A DNA stretch of 7,596 nt from Roseburia sp. GTDB lineage: Bacteria > Bacillota > Clostridia > Lachnospirales > Lachnospiraceae. Every line of letters begins with the position of its first letter. Within the stretch, counting starts at the first letter, position 1. The notes under the pieces were generated by a model. It worked only from the letters and a program-made list of their open reading frames with translations, was not told the DNA's origin and did no database searches. This document shows, one piece after another, positions 1 to 6,482 of this stretch. The position numbers and the translations under genes were made by a program. Location of the stretch: positions 1-7,596 of the forward strand of contig JAGASC010000051.1 of the NCBI GenBank assembly GCA_017621905.1. The letters run 5' to 3'.

Positions 1-928
1 CCTCGTAAAGAGCAATCATATCATCTGCACTTCGCATAATGCTGTTCGGATTGCCATCCTTCGCGGAAGCCTCCCCGTCTGTTTCACAGGATTCACAGGA
101 TACTTCGCCCTGTTTGCTCCTTGTCTCCCCGGGAAATACATACATGCCGTTTTCCTCATCAAAGAGTTCACTGGAAGCAGCATCCATGGCATATACCACA
201 TCCTCGCCAACCTTGTATCCTGCCTTTTCCACTGCACGGCCCAGATAGGTGAACACTTCTTTTGCATCCTTAAAATCCGGTGCAAAACCACCCTCGTCGC
301 CAACCGCAGTGCCAAGGCCCTCCTTATTCAAAATCTGCCGCAGGAAATGGTAGACTTCCGCGCCCATACGAAGGGCATCGTGAAACGTCTTTGCTCCCAC
401 CGGCATGATCATAAATTCCTGGAAATCCAGCGAATTCTTTGCATGAACACCGCCGTTGATGACATTCATCATGGGCACCGGCAATTCCTTTGCATTTACG
501 CCGCCCAGATAACGGTAAAGCGGCATATCAAGCGCCTTTGCCGCGGTCTTTGCACAGGCCATGGAAACACCTAAGATCGCGTTTGCTCCCAGGTTGCCTT
601 TGTTGTCTGTTCCGTCCAGCTGTACCATGGTGCGGTCAATTTTGCCCTGCTCTAACACATTTATGCCCACCAGAGCCTCTTTGATTTTTGTATTTACATG
701 ATCCACGACTTTTCCGACACCCAGTCCGAAATATGCCGTATCGCCATCCCGCAGTTCTATTGCTTCAAATTTACCAGTGCTTGCACCGGAAGGAACGGAT
801 TCCCTTGCCGTAATCTTTTTTCCTGTGGTCTCTGTCTCTGCGGTAACCTCCACCTCAACAGTGGGATTTCCTCTGGAATCCAGGATTTGTCTTGCGTGCA
901 CATCTGTAATTTTAATTACCAGTGACAT
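1..928 (-). CDS. eno: Enolase (phosphopyruvate hydratase), N-terminal part, cut by window edge
   Basis: Cytoplasmic glycolytic enzyme converting 2-phosphoglycerate to phosphoenolpyruvate, Mg-dependent. The start ATG at 928-926 is preceded by a good AAAGGAG ribosome site. The first 309 codons are visible; enolases are usually about 430 residues, so about 120 residues, including the catalytic Lys and later Asp ligands, lie beyond base 1. Visible hallmarks are ILDSRGNPTVEVEV (residues 15-28), the mobile loop VPSGASTGK (45-53), NGGVHA (158-163), FQEFMIMP (169-176, Glu171), GDEGGFAP (210-217, Glu212) and AMDAASSE (247-254, metal ligand Asp249). Between PGET (266-269) and ADDM (301-304) there is an extra segment of roughly 20-25 residues, rich in Glu, Asp and Ser with two Cys, that I do not expect in the family. 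The gene has two upstream promoters and is not joined to other glycolytic genes inside this window. Confidence 0.97.
   Translation of the reverse strand, partial: MSLVIKITDVHARQILDSRGNPTVEVEVTAETETTGKKITARESVPSGASTGKFEAIELRDGDTAYFGLGVGKVVDHVNTKIKEALVGINVLEQGKIDRTMVQLDGTDNKGNLGANAILGVSMACAKTAAKALDMPLYRYLGGVNAKELPVPMMNVINGGVHAKNSLDFQEFMIMPVGAKTFHDALRMGAEVYHFLRQILNKEGLGTAVGDEGGFAPDFKDAKEVFTYLGRAVEKAGYKVGEDVVYAMDAASSELFDEENGMYVFPGETRSKQGEVSCESCETDGEASAKDGNPNSIMRSADDMIALYE
83..100 (-). repeat. Tandem 9-bp duplication inside the eno insertion
   Basis: TTCACAGGA occurs twice back to back on the + strand. Read on the coding strand it gives Ser-Cys-Glu twice (enolase residues 277-282). It lies in the extra loop of the enolase and is the type of repeat produced by replication slippage, so it may mark how the insertion grew. 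The reading frame is preserved. Confidence 0.8.
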
Positions 929-1003
929 CTTTATTCTCCTTTCGCCTATACCTAGCTTTGGTGTGTAGTATGTCCCGTCTGCTGCAAAATATGACAACGA
1001 ACC

Positions 1004-1031
1004 ATTATTTTTCCGGGACATCATTTGTCAA
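1004..1031 (-). promoter_or_regulatory. Proximal eno promoter
   Basis: On the minus strand a perfect TTGACA -35 (1031-1026) is followed by a 16-bp spacer and AATAAT (1009-1004, 5 of 6 matches). Transcription would start near 997, giving a leader of about 70 bases. The -35 overlaps the CggR-like half-site at 1014-1029. Confidence 0.5.
1014..1029. promoter_or_regulatory. CggR-like operator half-site over the eno promoter
   Basis: The + strand reads CGGGAC, six bases, TGTC. This equals one of the two direct half-sites of the Bacillus subtilis CggR operator (CGGGAC-N6-TGTC repeated after 4 bp), which represses glycolytic genes including eno. Only one half is present in this orientation. An inverted CGGGACAT-type arm (ATGTCCCG at 970-977 against CGGGACAT at 1014-1021) lies 36 bp away. 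The site covers the -35 and spacer of the proximal promoter, where a bound repressor would block it. Assignment to CggR or another SorC-family regulator is inference. Confidence 0.45.
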
Positions 1032-1091
1032 ACAAAAATACGCTTCACACACTTCCACACACCATAGCCTGCTTAATCTTCTCATAAGAAC

Positions 1092-1120
1092 AGTATAGCA
1101 ATCCGTAATCGTACAGACAA
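1092..1120 (-). promoter_or_regulatory. Distal eno promoter (extended -10)
   Basis: On the minus strand TTGTCT (1120-1115), a 17-bp spacer and TATACT (1097-1092, 5 of 6), with TG one base before the -10. It starts just after the terminator of the SGNH gene. The start point would be near 1085, giving a leader of about 155 bases that contains the dyad 970-977/1014-1021, able to form an 8-bp stem in the RNA. Confidence 0.6.
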
Positions 1121-1129
1121 GCTTTCTCT

Positions 1130-1157
1130 AAAAACCTGCACTGTTTACAAGCGCAGG
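1130..1157 (-). terminator. Intrinsic terminator of the MBOAT-SGNH unit
   Basis: Two bases after the SGNH stop codon the minus strand forms CCTGCGCT / AGTGCAGG (8 pairs including one G-U, loop of about 7) followed at once by five T residues. Stem plus U-tract is typical of Rho-independent termination and separates this unit from eno. Confidence 0.75.
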
Positions 1158-1159
1158 CA

Positions 1160-2248
1160 TTACCTGAATCGCTCAGCTGTCTGGCTATCAGACGTGCTTT
1201 CCTCCAACTCGCTTTTATCCTCAGCCTGGCTGTCGGGTATACGATCCTCCATCTCAATTCCCTTAGACTTAAGAAACTCCACCCAAATATCATATTTAGA
1301 ACCCAAAAGATGCAGCTGGTCAAAAGTCAGTTCCTCTTTCAAATTGCCCTGCTCGTCACAAACCACCTCGTTGACATCAATATAAAACACAGTCTGCCCA
1401 TCCGCCAACTGGGCAATCTTCTCATTTCGCGCATTGATGCCCGGATTATTAAAAATCTTGTCGGTTTCAGATTTTTCCCTGGCAACCCGCATAATTCCCT
1501 GTACATAAATAATTGCATCCGGCTGCAGCTGCTTAAATTTTTCCACCGAAGCGCTGTAAGCCTGTATAAAGCTATCCAGGGTTCCCCGCCCCATCTCGTT
1601 GATTCCAATCTGAAAATATACCTTTTTAAACTGCTGGGCAGACAGTGCCTCCTCCAGCGTTACCTTCTTTCCTTCCACCTCACAGAATTTTTCTGTCCAC
1701 ATATCATAAACGTTGAGCCCAACCGTGGCATAAAAGGTCGCCTTGTCAAGCCCACTGTAATCATGCAGCCCGACAGTCCGGGAATCCCCGATAAATACTG
1801 CATCGTCAAAATAACTCTCATCCACTGTGACAAACTCCCGAGGCTGCAAAGCTTCCGTTCCGCCGGAATTCTCTTCCGTCCCGGTCATTTCTGCCCCCGT
1901 GCCAACCAGTGTTTCCGTACCAGTCAACGATTCCGTGCCGCCCGGCAATTCCGTACCCGCCAGGCTTTCCGGAACGCCTATGCTTTCCGTACCGTCTGAC
2001 GGTATGCCGCCTTCCGGCGTGTCGCCCGAGGTTGTACTCCAGTCCTCCCAAAAATCAGCATCTTCGCTGCTCCAGGGATAAATACCATCATGGATTCCCT
2101 CAAGCACCAACACAAAATAAGGGGTCGTCTGCACATCATGGGCATATTTTTTATATATACTGTCTTTTCCCAAATATCCAACTACAGAAAGCGACACCCA
2201 CCCCACAAGCAGGAAAATCGTCACTCTGCAGCGCATGATCCTTTTCAC
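1160..2248 (-). CDS. Membrane-anchored SGNH/GDSL-family protein paired with MBOAT
   Basis: A 362-residue protein, probably an exported esterase or O-acetyltransferase partner acting outside the membrane. Residues 9-26 form one hydrophobic anchor. Residues about 72-135 are a low-complexity linker rich in Gly, Thr, Ser and Glu with about six GTE units. From about 145 follows an SGNH domain: block I IGDSR with catalytic Ser156, a block II-like Gly177, block III GINE (215-218, Asn217), and block V FDQLH with Asp310 and His313. The triad looks complete. The C-terminal tail (about 335-362) is charged and Ser-rich. Start is GTG at 2248-2246, chosen because GAGGT sits six bases upstream; the ATG at codon 5 has poorer spacing. 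It lies 18 bases after the MBOAT gene and is surely co-transcribed. MBOAT/SGNH pairs O-acylate extracellular glycans; the actual substrate here is unknown. Confidence 0.85.
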   Translation of the reverse strand: MKRIMRCRVTIFLLVGWVSLSVVGYLGKDSIYKKYAHDVQTTPYFVLVLEGIHDGIYPWSSEDADFWEDWSTTSGDTPEGGIPSDGTESIGVPESLAGTELPGGTESLTGTETLVGTGAEMTGTEENSGGTEALQPREFVTVDESYFDDAVFIGDSRTVGLHDYSGLDKATFYATVGLNVYDMWTEKFCEVEGKKVTLEEALSAQQFKKVYFQIGINEMGRGTLDSFIQAYSASVEKFKQLQPDAIIYVQGIMRVAREKSETDKIFNNPGINARNEKIAQLADGQTVFYIDVNEVVCDEQGNLKEELTFDQLHLLGSKYDIWVEFLKSKGIEMEDRIPDSQAEDKSELEESTSDSQTAERFR

Positions 2249-2266
2249 TTCTTTACCTCACCCACC

Positions 2267-3619
2267 TTAAAAATTAAAATACATAAACGGATTGTTGGTG
2301 GAAACCGCCAAGTAATACATACTCAGCGCCAAAATAACGGCAACCGCAATGCTTCCCAGCCAGCTTTTCTTCACCGCCCGATAAATCCTGTAAGGAATCG
2401 GCGTGGAGAACAAAATTCCAAGCAAAAACAACGGCCAGAAATCTCCAAGATACTTGACATAATCCTGCTGATTTACAATCCCGCCACTCTGAGGCAGGAA
2501 AGGAAACATTCTGGTATAATAAATACCCAGCTGCTGTACATCTGTCACCGCAAAAGCCACCCAGGTCAGCGGAACCACAAACAACAGATACGCATGGCAG
2601 AGCACCCGGCTTCTATCCAGATAAGGCAGTAAAAACAGTTTTTCCACACCTAAAAGAAATAGAAGCGACGCTCCCCAGATCAGATAATTATACCCTGCGC
2701 CGTGCCAAAGCGCCGTCAGACTCCACACCACGAACAAATTGAAAAAGGTCCGCAGCTTTCCCTTGCGATTTCCTCCCAGAGGAATATACACATATTCACG
2801 AAACCATTTTCCCAGTGTGATATGCCATCTCCGCCAAAACTCTGTCACCGACTTAGAAATATAGGGATGCCGGAAGTTTACCGGTATCTCAAAGCCCAGC
2901 ATCCGCCCCAGTCCACGAGCCATCATAGAATAGCCTGCAAAGTCAAAATAAAGTTCGATAGAATAGGCAAACGCTCCCATCCATGCCAGCGGGGTGGAAA
3001 TACTGGCAAAACCAATGGACTGGATATTTTTCCACAGCATGCCGATCCGATCTGCTACAATCACCTTCGCCCCAAGGCCGAGAATCAATGTCTTTAAGCC
3101 GTCCTCGAACTGCTCCGGCGTTACACTGCGCTCTATTAACCGTTCCCGCACATCCGCGTAATTGATAATCGGACCTGCAATCAACTGTGGAAACATCGTC
3201 AGATAGGTCCCCAGATTCACAAAGGATTTCTCTGCCGGAATTTTTTCCCGGTAAACGTCAATCATATACGCCGCAATCTGGAAGGTATAAAAACTGATGC
3301 CCAGCGGCAGCGTTGCAGAAAGTCCGCTATATTTAAAGAAAAATAAAATTCCAAAATCATAGCCAAGCGCCAGTGCAAGAATTGTTTTCTGCCACAGGCC
3401 ACGTTTCTCGCCGGGCCACCGGTACATTACCTGGCCCATAAAATAGTTGATAAACACGCACAGCAATAAAAGCAGCACATATTCTGCTTCTCCTACGGTG
3501 TAAAAAGCAATGCTGCCCGCAAATAACGCCACATTTTTATATTTTTTCGAGGTAAAATAATATATGATAAAAAAAATCGGTAAGAACCGAAATAAAAATT
3601 CAAAACTGCTAAATACCAT
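2267..3619 (-). CDS. MBOAT-family O-acyltransferase (AlgI/DltB-like)
   Basis: A 450-residue polytopic membrane protein that, by family, moves acyl (usually acetyl) groups across the membrane for O-acylation of a surface polymer. Seen in order: MVFSSFEFLF start typical of AlgI-like proteins, many hydrophobic segments, FYTFQ (110-114), FPQLIAGP (143-150), YFDFAGYS (224-231), the signature EFWRRWHITLGKWFREYVYIPLGG split over 260-283, and ALWHGAGYNYLIWG (303-316) with the presumed catalytic His306. The C terminus resembles AlgI-type ends. An in-frame upstream ATG at 3667 would add 16 residues, but it has no ribosome site and the family begins at MVFSS, so I use 3619 (AGAAAGAG upstream). The gene precedes the SGNH gene by 18 bases and is likely driven by the promoter at 3775-3804. 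No dltA or dltC is nearby, so a teichoic-acid D-alanylation role is not supported. Confidence 0.92.
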   Translation of the reverse strand: MVFSSFEFLFRFLPIFFIIYYFTSKKYKNVALFAGSIAFYTVGEAEYVLLLLLCVFINYFMGQVMYRWPGEKRGLWQKTILALALGYDFGILFFFKYSGLSATLPLGISFYTFQIAAYMIDVYREKIPAEKSFVNLGTYLTMFPQLIAGPIINYADVRERLIERSVTPEQFEDGLKTLILGLGAKVIVADRIGMLWKNIQSIGFASISTPLAWMGAFAYSIELYFDFAGYSMMARGLGRMLGFEIPVNFRHPYISKSVTEFWRRWHITLGKWFREYVYIPLGGNRKGKLRTFFNLFVVWSLTALWHGAGYNYLIWGASLLFLLGVEKLFLLPYLDRSRVLCHAYLLFVVPLTWVAFAVTDVQQLGIYYTRMFPFLPQSGGIVNQQDYVKYLGDFWPLFLLGILFSTPIPYRIYRAVKKSWLGSIAVAVILALSMYYLAVSTNNPFMYFNF

Positions 3620-3681
3620 TTTCCAAACTCTTTCTATTACTATGTAATCTTCCGTTGTACTGACCATTTATCTTGGTTAAA

Positions 3682-3716
3682 GTAACAGTTCAGATGCCCT
3701 CACTGTTACGAGCATC
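3682..3716 (-). promoter_or_regulatory. Interleaved inverted repeats in the MBOAT leader (possible pseudoknot)
   Basis: On the minus strand two stems are interlocked: GATGC (3716-3712) with GCATC (3697-3693), and GTAACAGT (3709-3702) with ACTGTTAC (3689-3682). The order stem1-stem2-stem1-stem2, with connecting loops of 2, 4 and 3 bases, fits an H-type pseudoknot; otherwise the two hairpins would be mutually exclusive. It sits about 60-100 bases before the MBOAT start, inside the predicted transcript. I do not recognise it as a known riboswitch. It may also be one copy of a dispersed intergenic repeat. Confidence 0.45.
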
Positions 3717-3774
3717 CAGCCATGAAAATCGCTTCGCGCCAACACACCGGTTCCTTTTTTGCTCCATAAATTTT

Positions 3775-3804
3775 ATTATAAAGGAAATAATTTAAAATGG
3801 TCAT
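3775..3804 (-). promoter_or_regulatory. Promoter of the MBOAT-SGNH unit
   Basis: Minus strand: ATGACC (3804-3799, 4 of 6 matches to TTGACA), an 18-bp spacer and a perfect TATAAT (3780-3775). Start would fall near 3768, giving an unusually long leader of about 148 bases to the ATG at 3619. Confidence 0.55.
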
Positions 3805-3850
3805 CTATTAAGCAAAATTCAAGAAAATGTATTAATTTTGCCACAATCCC

Positions 3851-3889
3851 ACGATTCTGTAATCATTCTATAACGATTCTGTAATCATT
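3851..3889. repeat. 17-bp direct repeat at 22-bp period upstream of the MBOAT promoter
   Basis: ACGATTCTGTAATCATT occurs perfectly at 3851-3867 and 3873-3889. Each copy contains a small dyad GATT-CTGT-AATC. The 22-bp period is about two helical turns, so both copies face the same side of the DNA, as in sites for dimeric regulators. It is centred about 100 bases upstream of the predicted start of the MBOAT transcript. Confidence 0.6.
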
Positions 3890-3943
3890 TGAAAAATGTT
3901 GGTAAACAATATTTTTTTCACAATCCTGCCATTACGAAATATT

Positions 3944-5206
3944 TCATTCCGAAAAAAATTCCTTTACTTCCCCTACAAAATATAGTGAGCCGAACACCAC
4001 CGTCTTATGAACTGTACTACTGTTTTCCGGGCACAAAACTTCCGGCAGGTCTTCACAGCATTCTGCCAAAATCCCCTTTGCGCGGATACATTCCGCCAGT
4101 TTCTCCGCCACTAATGCGCGGCTGCTTTTGGCCGTCACTGTCCTAAAATCAATTGCCAGAGGCAGCAGTTCCTCTATCATCCTGTCATAATCCTTGTCCG
4201 CCATGACCCCCATAATAAAATGAAATTTTTCTCCGGGAAAGAGAGCCCGCAGACTCTCCGCCAATGCGGCCACACCATTGCTGTTGTGAGCGCCATCTAC
4301 CATCAAAAACGGTTTTTCCCGCAAAATTTCCATGCGCCCGGGCCAATTTGTCTCAGCAATACCATTGCGAATATATCTTTTCACAGCTTCTTTATTTGCC
4401 AGAAACGCCTCTGCAGCCAGAATTGCTGCAGCCGCATTTTCGTATTGATGCACGCCTAACATTTTCATATGCAGGTTTTCATAATCACGGAAAGAAAAAA
4501 TCTGTTCTCCCGCCTCATAGCAGCAATCTTTGATCTCCGATGGATCAATTACCTCAATCTGCTCCACGCCAGCTTCCTTGGCGGCATCATAAAACACCTG
4601 AAGCACTGACTCCCTCTGACTCTCCACCACCAGGCGAGTGCCCTTCTTTATAATTCCTGCCTTTTCCCCTGCAATTTGTTCTAAGGTATCCCCAAGAATT
4701 GCCATATGGTCATAACCGATTTTGGTGATGACCGTAACCTTTGGCACACCTACCGCGTTGGTGGAATCCATTCTTCCGCCCAGGCCTGTTTCCAGGATCA
4801 CTGCGTCACATCCCTGCTCCTTAAAATACAGCAGCGCCATCGCGAGACAATAGTCAAACATGGTGGGGTATACGTCGAAATCCTGTTCCAGCAGCATCCC
4901 ACCAATCCGGGCCGTATCCTCTTGCCCAATCATTTCTCCATTTATCTGGATACGCTCCCGAAAGTCCATCAGGTGCGGGGAGGTAAACATCCCCACTTTT
5001 TTCCCTGCCTGCTGTAAAATACTGCACAAAAAAGCAGAGACGGAGCCTTTGCCATTCGTCCCTGCTATATGTATATAATTCATTCCAGCCTGCGGATTTC
5101 CGAGCTTTTCCAACATTTTTCCCGTAATCTCCGCACCGCTTAGATTTCCAAATCTTCTTTTCTGTTCAATTGCTGATACAACTTCCTCATAAGTTCGTTT
5201 CTTCAT
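3944..5206 (-). CDS. folC: Bifunctional folylpolyglutamate synthase / dihydrofolate synthase
   Basis: A 420-residue cytoplasmic Mur-ligase-family enzyme that adds glutamate to dihydropteroate and to folates using ATP. Motifs in order: P-loop GTNGKGSV (49-56), TSPHL (75-79), ETGLGGRMDSTN (139-150), GEKAGIIK (180-187), HQYENAAAA (253-261) at the start of the central-to-C-terminal transition, DGAHN (304-308), GVMADKD (333-339) and GSLYFVGE (406-413). Length is normal for the family and both domains are complete. Start choice: ATG at 5206-5204, with AAAGGGG about 13 bases upstream. A GTG at 5218 would add four residues, but the same Shine-Dalgarno would then lie only one base away. It has its own promoter ending about 30 bases upstream, and no folate gene lies beside it in this window. 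Confidence 0.96.
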   Translation of the reverse strand: MKKRTYEEVVSAIEQKRRFGNLSGAEITGKMLEKLGNPQAGMNYIHIAGTNGKGSVSAFLCSILQQAGKKVGMFTSPHLMDFRERIQINGEMIGQEDTARIGGMLLEQDFDVYPTMFDYCLAMALLYFKEQGCDAVILETGLGGRMDSTNAVGVPKVTVITKIGYDHMAILGDTLEQIAGEKAGIIKKGTRLVVESQRESVLQVFYDAAKEAGVEQIEVIDPSEIKDCCYEAGEQIFSFRDYENLHMKMLGVHQYENAAAAILAAEAFLANKEAVKRYIRNGIAETNWPGRMEILREKPFLMVDGAHNSNGVAALAESLRALFPGEKFHFIMGVMADKDYDRMIEELLPLAIDFRTVTAKSSRALVAEKLAECIRAKGILAECCEDLPEVLCPENSSTVHKTVVFGSLYFVGEVKEFFSE

Positions 5207-5236
5207 GGCTACAATCACACCCCTTTACAGGCTGTA

Positions 5237-5265
5237 ATTGTGGCACATCCGGCGTTTTCTGTCAA
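5237..5265 (-). promoter_or_regulatory. folC promoter with very short leader
   Basis: Minus strand: perfect TTGACA (5265-5260), 17-bp spacer, CACAAT (5242-5237, 4 of 6) with TG one base before it, an extended -10. Start would be near 5230, leaving only about 24 bases before the ATG at 5206. The region 5266-5354 towards degV holds no convincing terminator. Confidence 0.7.
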
Positions 5266-5354
5266 GTCCTTTCCAGCAACTCCCTGCCCCATCTCTGTTA
5301 AGATTTTTCATGGGCGACTGATGCGCACTCCACTTCCTTCCGGCGCGTATGAGC

Positions 5355-6200
5355 TTATACTACTACAATGATACCACCATCACTTGCATACAGGCTGCTG
5401 ATGCCGGCGGTGTCCAGAATGATAATCTTTTTAAAGCTGGCCGCATTCTGCAGCTTCTCTTTTACCATTTTTGCACGTTCCGGACAGTTGCAGTGAGAAA
5501 TTGCAAGAATGCGTTTCTCGCACTCTTTTGTCTTTTCCACAATGTGCTGCACCATCTTATCGAGCGCTTTGTTCATTCCCCTGGACTGATCCAGCTGACA
5601 GATGGTTCCCTCTTCGGTAGCGCCCATCACCGGTTTGATATTCAGCGTGCTGGCCAGAATTGCCTTCAAATTGGACAATCTTCCATTTTTTCGCAATGTT
5701 TCTAAGGTTTCCAGTACAAAGAAGGTGTTCTGGGAATCGATGTAGTTTTCCGTTTTCTCAACAATCTCCTCGAAGGGCAGACCTGCCTCCTCATACTCCT
5801 GTACTTTCAATCCAATCAATGTCTCCCCAATGGATGCAGAGCGGGAATTGAACACATAAATCTTTTTGCCGTTTTCTGTGCCATGTTCCTCTTCATAAAG
5901 CTTTTTGCCCAGCATCGCGCTGTCATAGGAGCCGCTCAATTTCGCGGAAAGCGTTACCACGTAAATATGATCCGCCTCGCACTCATACGCCTGCATATAC
6001 TCCTGGGGAGACGGGCAGGAGGACTTCGGGCAATTTGGACTCTCCTTCACTCTGCGCAGGAAATCCAGCTGGTCAAAGGTCTCATCATCCCGGATACGGT
6101 ATCCATCCACATCCAACTCTAAAGATACCGTCTGGAAACGACCGTCTTCTTTCATCTCTTTCGTAAGTTCTCCACAACTGTCAATCACGATTTTGTACAT
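5355..6200 (-). CDS. DegV family protein (fatty-acid-binding)
   Basis: A 281-residue soluble protein, full length for the family. DegV/FakB-type proteins bind one fatty acid and, in some Firmicutes, present it to the kinase FakA for phosphorylation and entry into phospholipid. Visible motifs: IDSCGEL at the N terminus (6-12), SSCPSPQEY (60-68), TLSAKLSGSYDSA (83-95, lipid carboxylate site region), NSRSASIGE (118-126), TLETLRKNGRLS (165-176), LNIKPVM (186-192) and a C-terminal YASDGGIIVVV. The usual HxGPG-like C-terminal signature is replaced by this shorter Gly-Gly form. ATG at 6200-6198 follows a strong GGAGGGAG site. No fakA-like gene is in the window, so the lipid and partner are not known. 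Confidence 0.93.
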   Translation of the reverse strand: MYKIVIDSCGELTKEMKEDGRFQTVSLELDVDGYRIRDDETFDQLDFLRRVKESPNCPKSSCPSPQEYMQAYECEADHIYVVTLSAKLSGSYDSAMLGKKLYEEEHGTENGKKIYVFNSRSASIGETLIGLKVQEYEEAGLPFEEIVEKTENYIDSQNTFFVLETLETLRKNGRLSNLKAILASTLNIKPVMGATEEGTICQLDQSRGMNKALDKMVQHIVEKTKECEKRILAISHCNCPERAKMVKEKLQNAASFKKIIILDTAGISSLYASDGGIIVVV

Positions 6201-6273
6201 AATACTCCCTCCATCATTTATCCTTTTTTATTTTAACTGCATTACCGGCCAAATATTCAAAGTCGTAAAATGC

Positions 6274-6312
6274 GTTATATTTTTCTATTATATGTAGTTT
6301 TAATTACTACAT
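6274..6312 (-). promoter_or_regulatory. degV promoter region with a 7-bp dyad operator
   Basis: Minus strand: TATAAT at 6292-6287, or alternatively TTAAAA (6303-6298), 18-bp spacer, TATAAC (6279-6274). The first has no good -35. A perfect inverted repeat, ATGTAGT (6292-6298) and ACTACAT (6306-6312) around a 7-base AT centre, overlaps both candidates and lies where a repressor would act. The regulator cannot be named from sequence alone. Confidence 0.4.
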
Positions 6313-6378
6313 GATACTAGCACAAAAAACCATGTTTGTATATAGGGTTGCGTGAATTATGTATGAAATCTTTGTGAA

Positions 6379-6448
6379 ATTCTTATAAAACGAAGCAACT
6401 TATAAAGAATGAAGGCGATACGCCGAAACAAATGTTGGTTTGATTTCG
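6379..6448. repeat. Two adjacent bulged hairpins next to the repeat array
   Basis: 6379-6410: ATTCTTATAA pairs with TTATAAAGAAT, 10 pairs with one bulged A and an 11-base loop. 6424-6448: CGAAACAAA pairs with TTTGATTTCG, 9 pairs with one bulged A and a 6-base loop. Neither has a T-tract suited to termination on either strand. They lie just left of the four-unit array and may be part of the same element. Confidence 0.4.
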
Positions 6449-6482
6449 CAAAATAGACACAAAGCCCTGTTTTTCAATGCGG

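Larger units (their letters stand above)
3620..3943. other. Gene-free stretch between folC and the MBOAT gene
   Basis: AT-rich, with no believable reading frame. From high to low coordinates it holds a region after the folC stop with no convincing terminator, the 22-bp-period direct repeat (3851-3889), the MBOAT promoter (3775-3804) and a leader with interleaved inverted repeats (3682-3716). Read-through from folC into the MBOAT gene is therefore possible. Confidence 0.6.

Noticed and set aside
1310..1999. 229-codon + strand reading frame opposite the SGNH gene
   Set aside because: It is antisense to a gene with clear catalytic motifs, shows no recognisable domain and has no ribosome site.
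1160..3619. dlt operon (teichoic acid D-alanylation)
   Set aside because: No dltA ligase or dltC carrier is adjacent, and the second protein has SGNH triad motifs with a long linker rather than a DltD layout.
3620..3667. 16-residue N-terminal extension of the MBOAT protein from ATG at 3667
   Set aside because: No ribosome site precedes it, and AlgI-like proteins begin at MVFSS, which matches the ATG at 3619.
5207..5218. GTG start of FolC adding four residues
   Set aside because: The only Shine-Dalgarno would be one base from the GTG, too close. The ATG at 5206 is a better if not perfect fit.
5290..5352. Terminator after degV
   Set aside because: A GC-rich stem with a mismatch can be drawn (CGCGC with GTGCG), but no T-tract follows within useful distance.
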